The translations under genes and the position numbers were made by a program. From the NCBI GenBank assembly GCA_038531315.1, contig JBCBBT010000038.1:1-33205 (forward strand): a DNA stretch of 33,205 nucleotides, given 5' to 3'. Below are positions 31,612 to 33,205 of the stretch, one piece after another. Source of the DNA: JAJFFW01 sp038531315. Its GTDB lineage: Bacteria > Pseudomonadota > Alphaproteobacteria > Caulobacterales > Parvularculaceae. Numbering within the stretch: the stretch's first letter is position 1; each line of letters opens with the position of its first letter. A model generated the notes under the pieces. That model was not told where the DNA came from, did no database searches, and worked only from the letters and a program-made list of their open reading frames with translations.

Positions 31612-31961
31612 GCGCGCCTGTTTCCCGCCGGAAAACCGCCGTTTCGCACGCTGCAGATGTTACCGGAATCTGAATTCCGGGCGAGCAGGAATGAAGGCGC
31701 CATTAATGCGGAAATTGAAAATAATTTATTTTTGGCCAGAAAAAAATCAGGTCTCGCCACCGCTTAACGGCGTCAAAACAATCGAAATACAGATATTTTC
31801 GTTTTGAAAACAATATTTATATTAGTAAATAAAATGATAATTACGTGATCGAAATATATTTATGGTTAAGCCAGATTAACAAAGTCTTTTTATAAAATTT
31901 TATCAGACTTCGGGTCTATTGGCCGCTGGAGGCAGGGAATCCCTTGCCTGAGGAGAGTGCC
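31612..31961. other. AT-rich intergenic region upstream of the subtilase
   Basis: 350 bp with no supported gene. It turns strongly AT-rich from about 31700, for example around 31800-31910. It ends with an imperfect hairpin GGCAGGGAATCCCTTGCC and AGGAGA before the subtilase ATG. It probably holds the promoter and 5' leader of that gene; I cannot place the -35 and -10 boxes with confidence. Confidence 0.5.
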
Positions 31962-33205
31962 ATGAAACGACAAATGTACTTGCAATCGGCAGCCATAGCG
32001 CTGATGGCGTTATCAACGCCAGTCTATGCGGCCGGCAATGGAAACGGCTTAGTTCTTAATAACGGCGCGTCGCCGACGGGACTTCGCGGTGTCGCAAACG
32101 GGTATAGCCCGGCTGCGGCGACGGATATCTCGCCCTTTTCGGGTGATATCAATCCGTTTTCGGGTGATATCAATCCGTTTTCGGGTGATATCAATCCGTT
32201 TTCGGGCGATATCAATCCGTTCCGCGGTGATATCAATCCGTTTTACGGCGATGTCAGCCCGTTCTGGGGCGATGTCTCGCCGTTCTCGGGCAACGTTTCA
32301 CCGTTTGCAACAGACATTCAGCCCTTCTGGGGCAGCCTTGGCGTTTCGTCGACGGAACTCAACGGCGTCAGCACCTTCTGGGCGAATGCTGGTCCGCAAT
32401 GGGGCGACATCAACCAGGCTTGGGAAGCGCTCGGCGCTTATGGCGCGTTGTCGCAATCGTCTTACGCTGCTGTTCGCGATGACTTCCAGACGCTCGTTTT
32501 GTCAGCACAGACACAATGGGGCGCTGCTGTTCAGGCCGCAACAGGTCAAAGCTTTCAGGCTGGTTTCCTCGATCCCCTCCTCAACCAGTATGGCATTGAT
32601 CTGAATGACGCCAGCTCGTTCGAAAATGTCGACGCTGAAGCGCGCTCACGGTTCTTCCTCGATTTCTACGACGGCTTGTCCGCGTATAACAGCTTCGACC
32701 AAGTCGATCACTGGTCAGGCACCATCAACTGGACGCCGGCGATCACGCAGGATCAGGGCGAAGGCCACGACTCGGTCATCGGCCTTCTTGATGTTGCGAT
32801 TTCCATGTCTGACGACAACATTGAATTTCTTGACGTTGTCGGCGGCTACACAGCGTCTTCAAGCGAGCACGGCGCAGCCGTCGCCAGCTTGATCGCCGGT
32901 CGCCACGACGGCCAGGGCGTACTCGGCATCGCGCCGCGCTCAACCATCAAAGCCTATAATCCGTTCGATGCGACGGGATCGTCTTCGATCGCCGACGTCA
33001 ATGCGGGCGTGCAGGCTTTGGTCAACACCGGCGCTAATGTCATCAACATGTCGCTCGGCGTTCCGGGTTACGTGTTGCACCAGGATCTTGCGAATACTTT
33101 CTCATTCCCCGCGATCCAGAACGTATCTGACAGCACGGTCTTCGTTGTCGCCGCGGGTAACGAAGGCGCCGTTCAGACGACCAATGTGACGTTTGCTTCG
33201 AACGG
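31962..33205 (+). CDS. exported subtilisin-like (S8) serine protease with N-terminal heptapeptide array, partial
   Basis: The frame opens at ATG 31962 (AGGAGA five nt upstream) and runs off the window after 414 residues. The signal peptide is MKRQMYLQSAAIALMALSTPVYA. Residues 54-122 are about ten heptads of the type GDINPFS. A helical region of about 100 residues follows. The S8 core then begins: catalytic Asp D277 in SVIGLLDVAIS, His H303 in SSEHGAAVASLIAG, GIAPRSTIKAYN, VINMSLG, and oxyanion Asn N400 in VVAAGNEGA. The catalytic Ser lies beyond the window. Large alphaproteobacterial proteases of this type often end in an autotransporter barrel, which cannot be checked here. Plus-strand ORFs of 171, 95 and 73 codons in this stretch are out-of-frame shadows. 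Confidence 0.88.
   Translation, partial: MKRQMYLQSAAIALMALSTPVYAAGNGNGLVLNNGASPTGLRGVANGYSPAAATDISPFSGDINPFSGDINPFSGDINPFSGDINPFRGDINPFYGDVSPFWGDVSPFSGNVSPFATDIQPFWGSLGVSSTELNGVSTFWANAGPQWGDINQAWEALGAYGALSQSSYAAVRDDFQTLVLSAQTQWGAAVQAATGQSFQAGFLDPLLNQYGIDLNDASSFENVDAEARSRFFLDFYDGLSAYNSFDQVDHWSGTINWTPAITQDQGEGHDSVIGLLDVAISMSDDNIEFLDVVGGYTASSSEHGAAVASLIAGRHDGQGVLGIAPRSTIKAYNPFDATGSSSIADVNAGVQALVNTGANVINMSLGVPGYVLHQDLANTFSFPAIQNVSDSTVFVVAAGNEGAVQTTNVTFASN
32121..32327 (+). repeat. 21-bp coding repeats (GDINPF heptads) in the subtilase
   Basis: Units in order: TDISPF, SGDINPF four times, RGDINPF, YGDVSPF, WGDVSPF, SGNVSPF, ATDIQPF. The first three SGDINPF units are identical at the DNA level (start 32139, period 21 bp), while outer units have diverged. 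The array lies just behind the signal peptide. Confidence 0.92.

Overview
The window is about 33 kb of a GC-rich (except for a few islands) alphaproteobacterial chromosome. The lineage call is inference. It rests on the sdhC-sdhD-sdhA order, the codon bias toward GCG/GGC/CGC, a VPLPA-type C-terminal sorting signal, and the general look of the housekeeping proteins, which recalls the Parvularculales/Hyphomonadales/Caulobacterales side of the class. No 16S marker is present.

Layout. Positions 1-2000 hold a LuxR-type regulator, a small multi-pass membrane protein and a decayed small membrane-anchored gene. 1977-4572 (minus) is the succinate dehydrogenase group sdhC-sdhD-sdhA, with no sdhB behind it. 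4741-7927 (minus) holds a secreted serine hydrolase with an unusual repeat insertion and a TerB-like helical protein. 8147-11434 (plus) is a compact periplasmic molybdenum hydroxylase module: an iron-sulfur subunit, a Tat-exported molybdopterin subunit and a diheme cytochrome c. 11453-16127 (minus) holds a PhyH-type dioxygenase, an exported amidohydrolase and a tandem pair of two-lobed retropepsin-like proteins. 16409-21038 (plus) is the core translation block rpmI-rplT-pheS-(small membrane ORF)-pheT with clear terminators.

At 21302 lies tRNA-Thr(CGT). It is followed by a small AT-richer insertion bounded by two 52-bp direct copies of the tRNA 3' half, 746 bp apart. Inside is a minus-strand unit with two tiny ORFs (57 and 36 codons). 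The second has a near-perfect Shine-Dalgarno, is extremely basic and proline-rich, and ends at a strong hairpin with a U-run. This is the least explained object in the window.

Downstream, 22421-25210 encodes a surface repeat protein with three 186-residue repeats and a VPLPA-CTERM tail. 25296-31611 is a cyanophycin locus: a divergent AstE/AspA-family zinc hydrolase (probably the cyanophycin dipeptide hydrolase CphZ), cyanophycin synthetase CphA, and a double-length cyanophycinase whose second domain has lost its catalytic His. Together these would make the Asp-Arg nitrogen reserve, cut it to beta-Asp-Arg dipeptides and release free Asp and Arg. The window ends inside an exported subtilisin-like protease with an N-terminal heptapeptide array (core GDINPF).
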